DNA from: Candidatus Omnitrophota bacterium
GTDB lineage: Bacteria > Omnitrophota > Gorgyraeia > Velamenicoccales > Velamenicoccaceae
Assembly: GCA_016235185.1 (NCBI GenBank)
Contig: JACRLT010000004.1
Coordinates: 35,374 to 99,373, forward strand
DNA: 64,000 nucleotides
Reading direction: 5' to 3'
This document shows positions 1 to 8,286 of the stretch, in pieces; position 1 is the first letter of the stretch, and each line of letters begins with the position of its first letter. The notes below the pieces were generated by a model that had not been told where the DNA came from, did not search any database, and saw only the letters and a list, made by a program, of their open reading frames with translations. Made by a program: the position numbers and the translations under genes.

Positions 1-589
1 CAGCAACAGTTATCTTCCAATCGCTTGCGCGCAGCAATTCTCCCAAGTGGCGGATATTGGACAGGCCTGTCTGGATAGGTTTTTCGCCTATCTTGTCTTC
101 GACAGCTCGGTAGACCCTCTCCAAATCACTGATCTTATCGTCGAAGTTAGGCTTCGGCAGCTGAAAGCAAAACTTAGTTACCAGCGGCGCATGGGAAAAC
201 AGAGCAGCGCCTAATGAAGGCATGGCCTGCGTTATATCTTCGGCCTTGCTGTAGACATCCCGCAGCCTCAACTCCAGCTCTTCCTTGCTCAAATTGCCCA
301 GATCAAGACGGGATTCTGCCGGGATCTCGACTTCTATATTAGATTCGATCAACGCCTGACATGCCAAATAGACCCCGAGCTTCCTTTCTTCACAAGTGAT
401 CTTTCCGGAGGTCTCCGAATGTACTGTGCCGCTTTTCACCACGACCTTGCATCTGCCGCAAACACCGTCTCCGCCGCATGCCGAATTCAGGTGTATATGC
501 GCCGAGATCGCGGCAGAAAGGATCGTAGTGCCGCGCTCTACCTCGACCTTTTTATTTTCCGGATAAAATGTGACCGTATATTTATTCAT
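1..589 (-). CDS. Corrinoid Fe-S protein reductive activator (2Fe-2S ferredoxin / DUF4445), 3' truncated by the window edge
   Basis: Only the first 196 residues lie in the window; the frame is open to base 1. They form a [2Fe-2S] ferredoxin domain with ligands C38, C44, C47 and C77 (motif ACGGDGVCGRC), followed by a linker. In the known RACo/DUF4445 family this domain precedes a large ASKHA ATPase domain, and the protein reductively reactivates the Co(II) form of the corrinoid iron-sulfur protein in an ATP-dependent way. The gene begins 15 bases after the stop of acsC, which encodes the large subunit of exactly that substrate, so the context supports RACo over a general methyltransferase activator. 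The ASKHA domain cannot be checked here. Confidence 0.8.
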   Translation of the reverse strand, partial: MNKYTVTFYPENKKVEVERGTTILSAAISAHIHLNSACGGDGVCGRCKVVVKSGTVHSETSGKITCEERKLGVYLACQALIESNIEVEIPAESRLDLGNLSKEELELRLRDVYSKAEDITQAMPSLGAALFSHAPLVTKFCFQLPKPNFDDKISDLERVYRAVEDKIGEKPIQTGLSNIRHLGELLRASDWKITVA

Positions 590-604
590 GGGTTATTAAT
601 ATGT

Positions 605-1933
605 TCAAAGATTCTTTAAATAGGACGAGATGCCGGCGGCTTCGCGCGGGCCTACGAAGATCTTCCAGCCTGACTTTTCTTCCAGATCTCCGCTCATCAT
701 CGCGACGTAACCAGGGATGATAAGATTCTTGTGCTTGACTATACGCCCAAGTTCAAAACGTATAAGGGTATCTGCGATGCGTTCCGGCGTAAATTTCTCC
801 GCAGCCCAGGCCGTCAGAACGGACATCCCTTCAGTATCTACGCAGATCAGATAAGCCGGTATACGGCTTGCCTCGATCTCTCCTAAGACAGTATAGTACG
901 TCAGTGAAAAATTGGTTGTTATCAAAACCGGGGACTTCTCGCCTGCTGTGCCCACAGTATAAACATTCGGCTCTACCTGCAAAGGTTTCTGCGGATCGGT
1001 GAAGATATTCTGCCTCAACGTCAAAAGCGGCAGTATATATTCAGGTTTCCTTGATCTCAAGATGATGATACTGGCATATTTGGTTACATAAGCAGCTGCT
1101 TGAACCATAGCCTGATATTCGTCCCCTGTTTCAACAATTGCCATTGTGGGAAAACCTAAGCTGCGTTCGCCCTTTTTGACTGCTGATCTTCGCGCCTGGG
1201 TAAGCTGCCAGAGCCTCTCGCTCGTTGAGTTTTGCGCGATGTCCAAGACGATATCCGAAAAACCCTGCTGCGTAAATCTTTTGGTTTGCTCCGAGAATCC
1301 ATTCATATCCGGCTTACGAAAAGCCAAAGGCAGGCGCCTTTCTTTGCACACACCTGCAAAACTGTCCAAAAGGGCAGCGTCAGAACAATAGACTAACGGC
1401 CTTTCCTCGCCACAAAATTCAAGCGCGGCTTTTAGGGTATCCAAAGATGCCGGCATAAGCACTATACCCAATTTAACTACCTTCTTGATCTTGGAGAGGG
1501 CCGCCAAAAACATATCTTTTCCGGATTTCTGACGAAGAGCAATAAGGTCAACTTTGATATTCTGGCCTACACGCTCAAACTGCAGCTTTGAGATCTCATC
1601 CAAAGCACGGTTCAATTCCGCGTCGCTTGCATCATCTTCCAATAAAAACCCGATGGCAGAAGGATGATGGAATTTCTCTTCATGACGGAACACGACTGTT
1701 TCATTACCGACGCTAACCTTGTTATCGCCCGAGCCTATCTCAACCAAACGGATAGCGGGTTGGGATGCCTGCTCTAGAATTACCCGCACGTCAGGCGCAA
1801 CAAAAGGGCACTTATCTATCGGCACGGCCTTTTTTGCCAATTGCATGGCAAACGCCAGGCATGTCTGGAAGCCGCACTTTTTACAATTTGTTTTAGGGAG
1901 CAGCTTATATATCTCTAATCCCGAGAGCGCCAT
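605..1933 (-). CDS. acsC: Corrinoid iron-sulfur protein large (gamma) subunit
   Basis: This 442-residue protein has the N-terminal four-cysteine [4Fe-4S] domain of the CODH/ACS gamma subunit (C17, C20, C25, C42; motif NCKKCGFQTC), then a TIM-barrel methyl-carrier region and a C-terminal corrinoid-binding region ending in a GWKIFVGPREAAGI-like segment. The family accepts the methyl group of methyltetrahydrofolate on cobalt and passes it to acetyl-CoA synthase in the Wood-Ljungdahl pathway. Length is normal for the family. Its start overlaps larC by 19 bases and the activator gene follows directly, so it sits in a tightly coupled operon. The small subunit, CODH and ACS genes are not in the window and may lie beyond base 1. 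Confidence 0.9.
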   Translation of the reverse strand: MALSGLEIYKLLPKTNCKKCGFQTCLAFAMQLAKKAVPIDKCPFVAPDVRVILEQASQPAIRLVEIGSGDNKVSVGNETVVFRHEEKFHHPSAIGFLLEDDASDAELNRALDEISKLQFERVGQNIKVDLIALRQKSGKDMFLAALSKIKKVVKLGIVLMPASLDTLKAALEFCGEERPLVYCSDAALLDSFAGVCKERRLPLAFRKPDMNGFSEQTKRFTQQGFSDIVLDIAQNSTSERLWQLTQARRSAVKKGERSLGFPTMAIVETGDEYQAMVQAAAYVTKYASIIILRSRKPEYILPLLTLRQNIFTDPQKPLQVEPNVYTVGTAGEKSPVLITTNFSLTYYTVLGEIEASRIPAYLICVDTEGMSVLTAWAAEKFTPERIADTLIRFELGRIVKHKNLIIPGYVAMMSGDLEEKSGWKIFVGPREAAGISSYLKNL

Positions 1934-3063
1934 AAGTTTTTAGCCTTTCGATTTATTTCTTCGTAAACCTTTGAAATAGGCATTCGGCTTTCCCGGGCCA
2001 CTGCCTTGCAATCTTCATACTCCGGAGAGAACCTGGCCTCGCCGTCCATTGCCTTTATGCATTTGACCCGAACCATCTTTGGGCCGAACTCCAGCGTCTT
2101 TATCTCCCTATCAACTTTTAGCCTGTGGTCTGTATGAAACCTAACGCCGATGGTTGTCGTCTCTGAAAATACAATTTCAGTTATCTTACCTAAATTTTCG
2201 CTTTTTGACAATACCGTTAATAAAAAACCCGGCCGGGTTTTTTTCATATAAACCTGGGCCAGAAAAACATCCAAAGCTCCGGCCGCAAAAAGCCTGTCAA
2301 AGACATATTCAAAGAATTGGGGGTTCATGTCATCTATATTGGCTTCTATTGACACGACTTCCTCCGTCTGAAAGCGCCCAACTTTAAATTCAGCCACCCT
2401 TAACACATTGGACGTTTCTTTCGGATCAAAAGTGCCTGCGCCATAACCGCAGCGCCCGGCCTGGAAAAGCCCTAGATTTAGCTCTTCTGCCTGACCCCCT
2501 AATGCGCGCAAAATAGCCATACCCGTAGGCGTCACGTTTTCAAAAAGCCTGCCGGTAAAATAAATCTTATTATTCCTCAAGAGCTCAAACGTTGCAGGCG
2601 CCAGCCTATAATTCAACGGAATGGCAGAATACAGTACTCGATCTGCGCCCAATATATCCAAGCAAATGCATGCCGATGCTATGTCAACGATCGAATCAAC
2701 ATCGCCAAGCTGTTGGAAGTGTATATCCTTATGTTTATGGCCATGGGCCTTGATCTCCGCATAACTTAGAACTTCATAGACTTTCAGTATGTTTCTCTTG
2801 ATGTTTTCGGATAGACGGCTGCTTTTTACCAGGCTGACGATCTGGCGATAGGAATAATTCTTGCCTGCGGCGCAAGCCACATCGAACTTTACGGCCTTCA
2901 CATGGCCTCTTTCAACAAAACTTTTCTTTAAAACGTAACCGCTGACTTTTATTTTTTTTAGCTCTTTTTTAAGAAGTTTAAGATCGACGCCCATATCCAA
3001 AAAAGCGGCCACGGTCATGTCGCCGCTTACTCCGCCGATAATGTCGAAATATAAAGTTTTCAT
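1915..3063 (-). CDS. larC: Nickel-pincer cofactor biosynthesis protein LarC
   Basis: The 382-residue protein starts MKTLYFDIIGGVSGDM, the signature of the LarC/DUF111 family, and carries the family's C-terminal region with SIEANIDDMNPQ. LarC is a CTP-dependent metallochaperone that inserts nickel into the pyridinium-dithiodicarboxylic acid intermediate to make the NPN cofactor of lactate racemase and relatives. It is one continuous frame here, with no sign of the programmed frameshift known in some lactobacilli. The start overlaps larB by 4 bases and the end overlaps acsC by 19 bases, so it is translationally coupled to both. LarE and LarA are not in the window. Confidence 0.85.
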   Translation of the reverse strand: MKTLYFDIIGGVSGDMTVAAFLDMGVDLKLLKKELKKIKVSGYVLKKSFVERGHVKAVKFDVACAAGKNYSYRQIVSLVKSSRLSENIKRNILKVYEVLSYAEIKAHGHKHKDIHFQQLGDVDSIVDIASACICLDILGADRVLYSAIPLNYRLAPATFELLRNNKIYFTGRLFENVTPTGMAILRALGGQAEELNLGLFQAGRCGYGAGTFDPKETSNVLRVAEFKVGRFQTEEVVSIEANIDDMNPQFFEYVFDRLFAAGALDVFLAQVYMKKTRPGFLLTVLSKSENLGKITEIVFSETTTIGVRFHTDHRLKVDREIKTLEFGPKMVRVKCIKAMDGEARFSPEYEDCKAVARESRMPISKVYEEINRKAKNLWRSRD

Positions 3064-3737
3064 GCTTTCACCCGGCCTACCAGGCCTGCAAAGTATCCGG
3101 CACCGAAGCCATTGTCGATATTGACCACGGCGATACCTGGAGAACAGCTATTGATCATTGTCAAAAGCGCGGACAATCCATCGAAACTTGCCCCGTATCC
3201 GCAACTCGTTGGAACAGCAACAACAGGGCAACTCACAAGACCGCTGACAAGGCTGGCCAAGGCACCCTCCATCCCTGCCACTACGATAATGACCGATGCC
3301 TTTTGCAGCGCATCTTTCTTATCCAAAATTCGGTGCACGCCGGCAACGCCTACGTCATAAAGCTTTTTAACCGCAGAACCCATAAGCTCCAATGTTACTG
3401 CCGCCTCTTCTGCCACCGGTATGTCGCTCGTGCCGGCCGTAACAATAAGGACCTCGGCTCCGATCTTGTTCGTTGCCCGGCCCCGCCTGTAAGCAAGCCC
3501 TGCTTTCTCATTAAATTCCAGGCCCTTGATCTTTTTCTTCAAATAGCGAAAACAATCCGCCTTAAGCCGCGTCAATAATATTGGCGCATTTTTATCTTTT
3601 GCCAGCGTAAGAGCTATATGAGCGATCTCATCTTTCGTCTTGCTCTGGCAAAAAATGACTTCAGGAAAACCTCTCCTGGCTTGCCTGTCGGTATCCACAC
3701 AGGCAAACCCAAGGTCGATATATTTTTTTTCCGTCAT
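3060..3737 (-). CDS. larB: Nickel-pincer cofactor biosynthesis protein LarB (PurE-like carboxylase)
   Basis: This 225-residue protein has the PurE-like fold typical of LarB, with GTSDIPVAEEAAVT, DVGVAGVHRIL and VVAGMEGALASL segments. LarB carboxylates and hydrolyses nicotinic acid adenine dinucleotide in the first step of nickel-pincer cofactor synthesis. The start shares an ATGA overlap with the small HTH gene upstream, and the stop overlaps larC by 4 bases. PurE itself is excluded because the length, the N-terminal extension and the pairing with larC are those of LarB. Confidence 0.87.
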   Translation of the reverse strand: MTEKKYIDLGFACVDTDRQARRGFPEVIFCQSKTKDEIAHIALTLAKDKNAPILLTRLKADCFRYLKKKIKGLEFNEKAGLAYRRGRATNKIGAEVLIVTAGTSDIPVAEEAAVTLELMGSAVKKLYDVGVAGVHRILDKKDALQKASVIIVVAGMEGALASLVSGLVSCPVVAVPTSCGYGASFDGLSALLTMINSCSPGIAVVNIDNGFGAGYFAGLVGRVKA

Positions 3738-4033
3738 AAGGTTACGATGAAATAAAGAAGGAGGAAGATGATGACAAGAGATGCAATGTAGAAATCATTG
3801 TGGTAGATAAAGTCTTTTGCCCTCTCGAACGCGGTACCCTCGATAGAAACGAGCGACTCATTTGGCTTGATCTTGTGCCTGACATGGTCTAGCTGCTCTT
3901 TTTTAAATCTCAAGTAAACCCCGCCGACTTTATAGGCAGGGATCTCTCCGGCTTGCGCCAGGTCAACGACTTCCTTTTCCGTAAGATTCAATATATTGGC
4001 TACCTCTCGAATAGTCAGAAGCTTCGACGTCAT
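3734..4033 (-). CDS. Small excisionase-type HTH protein with a C-terminal membrane anchor
   Basis: The protein has 99 residues. Residues about 5-50 form an excisionase/MerR-type helix-turn-helix (LTIREVANILNL, then EIPAYKVGGVYLRF). Residues 82-99 are a single very hydrophobic segment ending the protein (YIASLVIIFLLLYFIVTL), which looks like a tail anchor. A DNA-binding domain held at the membrane is therefore likely. It lies 3 bases after a bactofilin fused to the same kind of HTH domain and overlaps larB by 4 bases. The target DNA is unknown; no family name is claimed beyond the HTH domain. Confidence 0.75.
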   Translation of the reverse strand: MTSKLLTIREVANILNLTEKEVVDLAQAGEIPAYKVGGVYLRFKKEQLDHVRHKIKPNESLVSIEGTAFERAKDFIYHNDFYIASLVIIFLLLYFIVTL

Positions 4034-4036
4034 GCG

Positions 4037-4546
4037 TTATCCCACCTTCCCGGCTGAAACCCACTCATCGACCTTTTTACGTTCGAACTTCCAGGCATTG
4101 CCGTCCTTAAAAGCCGGGATCTTCCCGGAAGAAGCCCAATCCTGCACCGTATTTGCATCCACTTCAAGATAACGCGCCAGGCCATCGGTGTCAAAGACAT
4201 CTCCGAGCATGGAACACTTACCTTGAAATACGGCCCCTTCGGCAATACTTAACACAGGAGTCCTTAGATTCCCGTCAACAACAGCATGTTCTGTCAAAAC
4301 TATTTTCCTGGAGGCGGTTATCTCGCCCTTCACCTTACCGGATATCAAAATATCGTCTCCTGTTATAGTAGCGTCGACAATAGCGCTGTCGCCTATCTCT
4401 AAAATGCCCTTGGCTTCCAACGTGCCCTCAAATTTTCCGTTGATACGAAGATGCACGGAATCCTTAAAAGATAAGCTCCCCTGCATGGCGGAGTCTACTG
4501 TAATGACTTTCTCTTCAGTCTCCCTCTTCCTCTCTCTCAGGGCCAT
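4037..4546 (-). CDS. Bactofilin fused to a C-terminal excisionase-type HTH domain
   Basis: The start at 4546 is chosen because AAAGGAGG lies just before it; a longer frame to 4579 has no such site. Residues about 15-113 form the right-handed beta-helix of bactofilins, with regular repeats such as INGKFEGTLEAKG and ISGKVKGEITASRK. Residues about 118-165 form a helix-turn-helix domain (DTDGLARYLEVDANTV, then GKIPAFKDGNAWKF) resembling those at 3734-4033 and 52036-52218. Bactofilins polymerise without nucleotide and act as cytoskeletal scaffolds. The HTH tail suggests a polymer that can bind DNA, which is inference. The gene overlaps the end of the MgtC-like gene by 32 bases. Confidence 0.8.
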   Translation of the reverse strand: MALRERKRETEEKVITVDSAMQGSLSFKDSVHLRINGKFEGTLEAKGILEIGDSAIVDATITGDDILISGKVKGEITASRKIVLTEHAVVDGNLRTPVLSIAEGAVFQGKCSMLGDVFDTDGLARYLEVDANTVQDWASSGKIPAFKDGNAWKFERKKVDEWVSAGKVG

Positions 4547-4985
4547 GGTGGACCTCCTTTTTAAGTAAAACGCGCTCAAATTTTCTCAAAAATAACAGTA
4601 CAGTAAGCACAAGAAAAGTCACAAATACAGAGGTCTTAAAAAAACCGCAGCCGACGCTCAAACCAAGAGCCGCCACTATCCACAGGCTAGAAGCTGTTGT
4701 CAACCCCCGTACCCCGCGGGGTGAATGTATGATAGCCCCGGCGCCAAGAAAACCGATCCCTGTAATTACGCCCGCAGCGATCCTTGTTGGATCAATGCCC
4801 ACTTGTTGCGATTTATATATATCAAAAACATGCAGAGATGTCAACATAATCAACGTCGAGCCGACACATACAAGTATATGCGTCCTTAAACCGGCCTCGT
4901 GCCTGCGGATCTCCCTCTCTAAGCCGATCAAGCCGCTCAAGATAAACGCCACCAGTATCCTTATCATCATCTCCGTATCAGTCAT
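4515..4985 (-). CDS. MgtC/SapB-family membrane protein
   Basis: The protein has 156 residues and four or five membrane segments. It has the family's N-terminal signature GLIGLEREIRRHEAGLRTH and the conserved AAGVITGIGFLGAGAI stretch. MgtC of Salmonella modulates the F-type ATP synthase and survival at low magnesium, but most family members have no assigned role and none is claimed here. It lacks the cytoplasmic C-terminal domain of the longest members and ends in a charged tail that overlaps the bactofilin gene. The tsaD stop is 14 bases away on the other side. Confidence 0.8.
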   Translation of the reverse strand: MTDTEMMIRILVAFILSGLIGLEREIRRHEAGLRTHILVCVGSTLIMLTSLHVFDIYKSQQVGIDPTRIAAGVITGIGFLGAGAIIHSPRGVRGLTTASSLWIVAALGLSVGCGFFKTSVFVTFLVLTVLLFLRKFERVLLKKEVHHGPEREEEGD

Positions 4986-4999
4986 AAAAACCTTCCCTT

Positions 5000-5995
5000 C
5001 TACCCGGCCAACGGGTCTAATTTTAAATGTCTTCTGCTTCCTTTATACTTAAAAACCCTCGTGCCAAGGCTTGCCACCATAGCCGCATTATCCAAACAAT
5101 ATTCTTTTGGCGCGATAAATAGGCGGATATTATTATCCTTTGCCGCCAGCTCCAGCCTCTGCCTCAAATAACAGTTAAAAGCCACACCTCCGCCCATTAC
5201 CAGTGTTTTGGCTTTTGACTTTAGCGCAGCACGAATGGATTTTACCACCAGATCTTTTACCACCGTCTCCTGGAAAGAAGCGCAAATATCGGCGATCATC
5301 TCATCTGTAAGCCTGCCATAAATTTTTTTAAGCTCTCCTGCTTTATATAATACAGCTGTCTTGATTCCGCTGAAGCTAAAATCCAGGCCCCGGCCGCAGT
5401 CACAGCGAAAAGCATAAGCGCCGGGGTTGCCGCGCTTTGCCAGCTTCTCAATGATAGGCCCGCCAGGGTAACCCAGGCCCAATATCTTTGCCACTTTATC
5501 AAAAGCTTCGCCTGCGGCATCGTCCCGCGTTGAACCGATCAACTCCTCGCGATCCAGGCTCTTGACTTTATACAGGCTTGTATGCCCGCCGGAAACAACT
5601 AATCCCAAGAATGGGAATGAAATCTCGTTTTCTATAAAAGCTGCGTAAAGATGCGACCGCACATGATTTATGCCGACCAACGGCAGGTCCCAGCTTAAAG
5701 CAACGCTCCGCGCAAATGAAATCCCGACAAGAAGAGAACCGATAAGGCCCGGCCCTTTCGTTACAGCGATCAGATCTAATTTCTTTGGAGTTATTGCGGC
5801 CTCTTTGAGCGCCGTATCAACGACGCTGCATATGGCCTCCAAGTGCGCACGCGATGCGATCTCCGGTATGATCCCGCCATACCGGGCATGAAGGCTTAAA
5901 GAAGAAGATATGACGTTTGAAAGCACTTTTTTCGCATCGCTGACAACGGATGCGCAAGTCTCGTCACATGAAGTTTCAATACCCAATGCGAGCAT
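5000..5995 (-). CDS. tsaD: tRNA threonylcarbamoyladenosine (t6A) transferase subunit TsaD
   Basis: The 331-residue protein starts MLALGIETSCDET and has the ASKHA fold of the Kae1/TsaD family. The metal ligands H111 and H115 are in NHVRSHLY, and the C-terminal CLDNAAMVA segment carries the aspartate ligand. TsaD transfers threonylcarbamoyl from its adenylate to A37 of ANN-decoding tRNAs, with TsaB and TsaE. Length is normal. It lies 6 bases after the polysaccharide deacetylase gene in the same orientation. Confidence 0.95.
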   Translation of the reverse strand: MLALGIETSCDETCASVVSDAKKVLSNVISSSLSLHARYGGIIPEIASRAHLEAICSVVDTALKEAAITPKKLDLIAVTKGPGLIGSLLVGISFARSVALSWDLPLVGINHVRSHLYAAFIENEISFPFLGLVVSGGHTSLYKVKSLDREELIGSTRDDAAGEAFDKVAKILGLGYPGGPIIEKLAKRGNPGAYAFRCDCGRGLDFSFSGIKTAVLYKAGELKKIYGRLTDEMIADICASFQETVVKDLVVKSIRAALKSKAKTLVMGGGVAFNCYLRQRLELAAKDNNIRLFIAPKEYCLDNAAMVASLGTRVFKYKGSRRHLKLDPLAG

Positions 5996-6001
5996 GTAGC
6001 T

Positions 6002-6889
6002 TTACTCAACGGTTGTAATGATCTCTGAAAGATTGACGAACCGGTAGCCTTCTGCCTCCAACTCGGGGATCATTTCTTTCAAGACTTCAATTGTAAGTGG
6101 ACGGTCGTGGCCGATGCCTACGGCGACCCCCATCTGTTTGGCCCTTTGCGCTAATTTCAAAATTTGGCCTCGGATATAGACAGCGTCGCTCTCATTATCT
6201 ATGAAGACATCTCTCTGGGCAAAGCCAAGCTTGAATCTCCTGGCAACGCCGCGACATACGCTTCTTGATGTAACTAAACTGTCCAAAAAGAACAAGTCTC
6301 TTGATTTTAGGTACTCCATAACAACCTTCATAATACGCGTATCCTCGGTAGCCTTTGACCCCATGTGGTTGCTTATTCCTTTGGCATAAGGCACAACTGC
6401 AAACGCACCGTCCAAAAGGCGCACCACACTTTTTTTGTCCATGGATATCAGGATAGTATTTTCTTCAAGCCCATAATTCTCCTTATTCTGCGGTTCCATA
6501 GGCATGTGGATTATGACATCTTTATTTTTATGATAGGCAAGTTGCGCTACGTGCGTAGAATGCTCCTTGAAAGGCAGTATAGAAAGAGTCACATGAAAAT
6601 CATTATCCGTGATAAAATCCCTGTTCTTCAAATTATAGCCCCAGTCATCGATCACGAGGGCGATCCTGCCAAGCACCACTGCAGGCCTTGGCGCGATAAC
6701 GGGCTTGGCAGCAACTGTCGGTTTAACCTCTTTTTTAGGCGCGGCTTCTTTAAGGCGGACAGGCGCAACAGCCGCACGGGAAACTTTTGGCGAAGGCGCA
6801 CGACGATAAATAAAATATGCCAGGAAAACCGACTGGATAAGGATGATCACCGACAAAACAAAAATAACAAAGTTCTTGAAATTATTCAT
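6002..6889 (-). CDS. Divergent polysaccharide deacetylase family protein, membrane-anchored
   Basis: The protein has 295 residues. An N-terminal membrane segment (about 6-28) is followed by an Ala/Pro/Lys-rich linker and, from about residue 75, a deacetylase-like fold with IALVIDDWGYN, the ILPFKEHST segment, IHMPMEP, NHMGSKATED and the C-terminal GIGHDRPLT. This matches the divergent polysaccharide deacetylase (YibQ/DUF610) family, periplasmic in diderms, whose substrate is not established; in several genomes it occurs beside ctpA and envC-type genes. CtpA is the next gene upstream here, which fits a cell-envelope role. No convincing Shine-Dalgarno site is seen. Confidence 0.85.
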   Translation of the reverse strand: MNNFKNFVIFVLSVIILIQSVFLAYFIYRRAPSPKVSRAAVAPVRLKEAAPKKEVKPTVAAKPVIAPRPAVVLGRIALVIDDWGYNLKNRDFITDNDFHVTLSILPFKEHSTHVAQLAYHKNKDVIIHMPMEPQNKENYGLEENTILISMDKKSVVRLLDGAFAVVPYAKGISNHMGSKATEDTRIMKVVMEYLKSRDLFFLDSLVTSRSVCRGVARRFKLGFAQRDVFIDNESDAVYIRGQILKLAQRAKQMGVAVGIGHDRPLTIEVLKEMIPELEAEGYRFVNLSEIITTVE

Positions 6890-6912
6890 TATGGGTTAAT
6901 GAAAATTACCTA

Positions 6913-6982
6913 TATAGATCCCGATGGCTAAAAACAGCCACGGGATTAATTCGCACAGTGACTTATGGATTCCATAAGTCAC
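6913..6982. repeat. Intergenic inverted repeats, first copy of a two-copy element
   Basis: Two hairpins lie between ctpA and the deacetylase gene. The first (6918-6946) pairs ATCCCG with CGGGAT and GGCT with AGCC. The second (6958-6982) has two perfect 12-base arms (GTGACTTATGGA and its complement) around one base. The first hairpin and about 10 flanking bases on each side recur almost unchanged, in opposite orientation, at 43143-43196 in the pilin operon. The strong second hairpin could end or slow transcription after ctpA. Confidence 0.75.
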
Positions 6983-6990
6983 GTGCTCAT

Positions 6991-8286
6991 TTAAGAATGC
7001 AGGCTCTTGTAGATCCTGATACTTTTAAGCAAGTCAACAGCGCGGGATAGCTGGGCGTCTTTAGAGTATATTTTCTGCAAAGCCTCTTCTTGCGAGTCCG
7101 GCTTTTTTTGTTCTACGTTTTCAAAGATCATCTCAAGCTCTTCCTCATTTTTTATTTTCTCATCTTCCGGTTTTCCATCAAGAGGCCCTGCCTGTGCGAC
7201 CAGAATATCAGGTTCAACACCTTTCTCATGGATCGACTCGCCCTTAGGGGTATAATAACGGCTTGAGGTCAATTTAAGCGCAGAACCGTCCCTCAATGGC
7301 AGGACGGTCTGGACCGACCCCTTCCCGAATGTCTTTTCTCCCAGGATGATCGCCCTACGGTTATCCTTAAAAGCGCCTGCCACTATTTCGCTACCTGACG
7401 CGCTCCCTTCATTGACCAAAAGGACTATAGGCATATCCACAATAGGAGACTTGAAATCAGCCTTATATTCGGCATTCTGCTTAGGGTCCCTGCCTTTTAT
7501 GGAAACGATAAGCGTGCCGCGAGCCAAAAATCTTTCAGCAACAGCTATGGCCTTATCCAAAAGGCCGCCCGGATTATTCCTTAGATCAATAACAAGCTCT
7601 AAAGCGCCCTTGTCTTTCAAATCCTTTAATGCAATGTCCAACTCGCTAGGAGTATCCTCGGTAAATTCAACAAGTTTCAGGTAGGCTATATGGTCTTCTA
7701 AGATCTTTGACTCTTTGATATCTTTTACCTCTATCATGGAGCGCCTGATCTTATAGGAATGCAACTTGCTCTCTTTCTCTCTCCAGACAACTACGTTGAC
7801 CTCTGTTCCGGGTTTACCTCTTAATTTCTTTACAACATCGCTAAGCGTAAAGTTCTTTATCACTGTATCGTCTATCTTTACAATACGGTCGCCGGTCTCA
7901 ATACCGGCATCCCAGGCAAGCGTACCCTCAATAGGCGTAATGACGGTTACAAGATTGTCCTTGATCGTGATCTCTACGCCGATGCCTCCGAACTTCCCTT
8001 CGGTCTCTACTTTGAGGTCTTCATACTCCTGCGGAGTCAAGAACTGGCTGTGCGGGTCAAGGCTGTTGACCATACCGGATAGGGCCCCGTAGATCAAGTC
8101 CTTCGGCTTCGTCTGGTCAGCATATTGGGTCTGTATATACGCCAATGCGTCCGCAAAGATCTCCAATTCCTTATACGTTTCATTTTTCTTAGTGCGGTCT
8201 ATGGCCGATAATGACAGGCCAGCCATACTTAAAAGGAAAAAAGATACGCAAACAAAAATAAAAAAATTTCTCAAAAACCTCATCAT
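6991..8286 (-). CDS. ctpA: Carboxy-terminal processing protease (S41 family)
   Basis: The 431-residue protein starts with a signal or anchor segment (3-28), then a PDZ domain (about 100-180, KFGGIGVEI and AGIETGDRIVKIDD) and the S41 catalytic domain. The nucleophile is S297 in NEGSASGSE and the general base is K322 in EKTFGKGSVQ, with the family's 25-residue spacing. These periplasmic proteases cleave C-terminal tails of envelope proteins. The start overlaps the gatB stop by 4 bases. A charged tail after the catalytic core (from about 365) is longer than in minimal members. Confidence 0.93.
   Translation of the reverse strand: MMRFLRNFFIFVCVSFFLLSMAGLSLSAIDRTKKNETYKELEIFADALAYIQTQYADQTKPKDLIYGALSGMVNSLDPHSQFLTPQEYEDLKVETEGKFGGIGVEITIKDNLVTVITPIEGTLAWDAGIETGDRIVKIDDTVIKNFTLSDVVKKLRGKPGTEVNVVVWREKESKLHSYKIRRSMIEVKDIKESKILEDHIAYLKLVEFTEDTPSELDIALKDLKDKGALELVIDLRNNPGGLLDKAIAVAERFLARGTLIVSIKGRDPKQNAEYKADFKSPIVDMPIVLLVNEGSASGSEIVAGAFKDNRRAIILGEKTFGKGSVQTVLPLRDGSALKLTSSRYYTPKGESIHEKGVEPDILVAQAGPLDGKPEDEKIKNEEELEMIFENVEQKKPDSQEEALQKIYSKDAQLSRAVDLLKSIRIYKSLHS

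Noticed and set aside
1146..1943. Plus-strand open frames within acsC
   Set aside because: They are antisense shadows with no family resemblance or ribosome-binding site; the minus-strand gene explains the region.
1915..3063. Programmed frameshift in larC
   Set aside because: The gene is one continuous 382-codon frame.
4547..4579. Longer bactofilin start at 4579
   Set aside because: AAAGGAGG sits directly before the ATG at 4546, and the extra residues are unlike the family.
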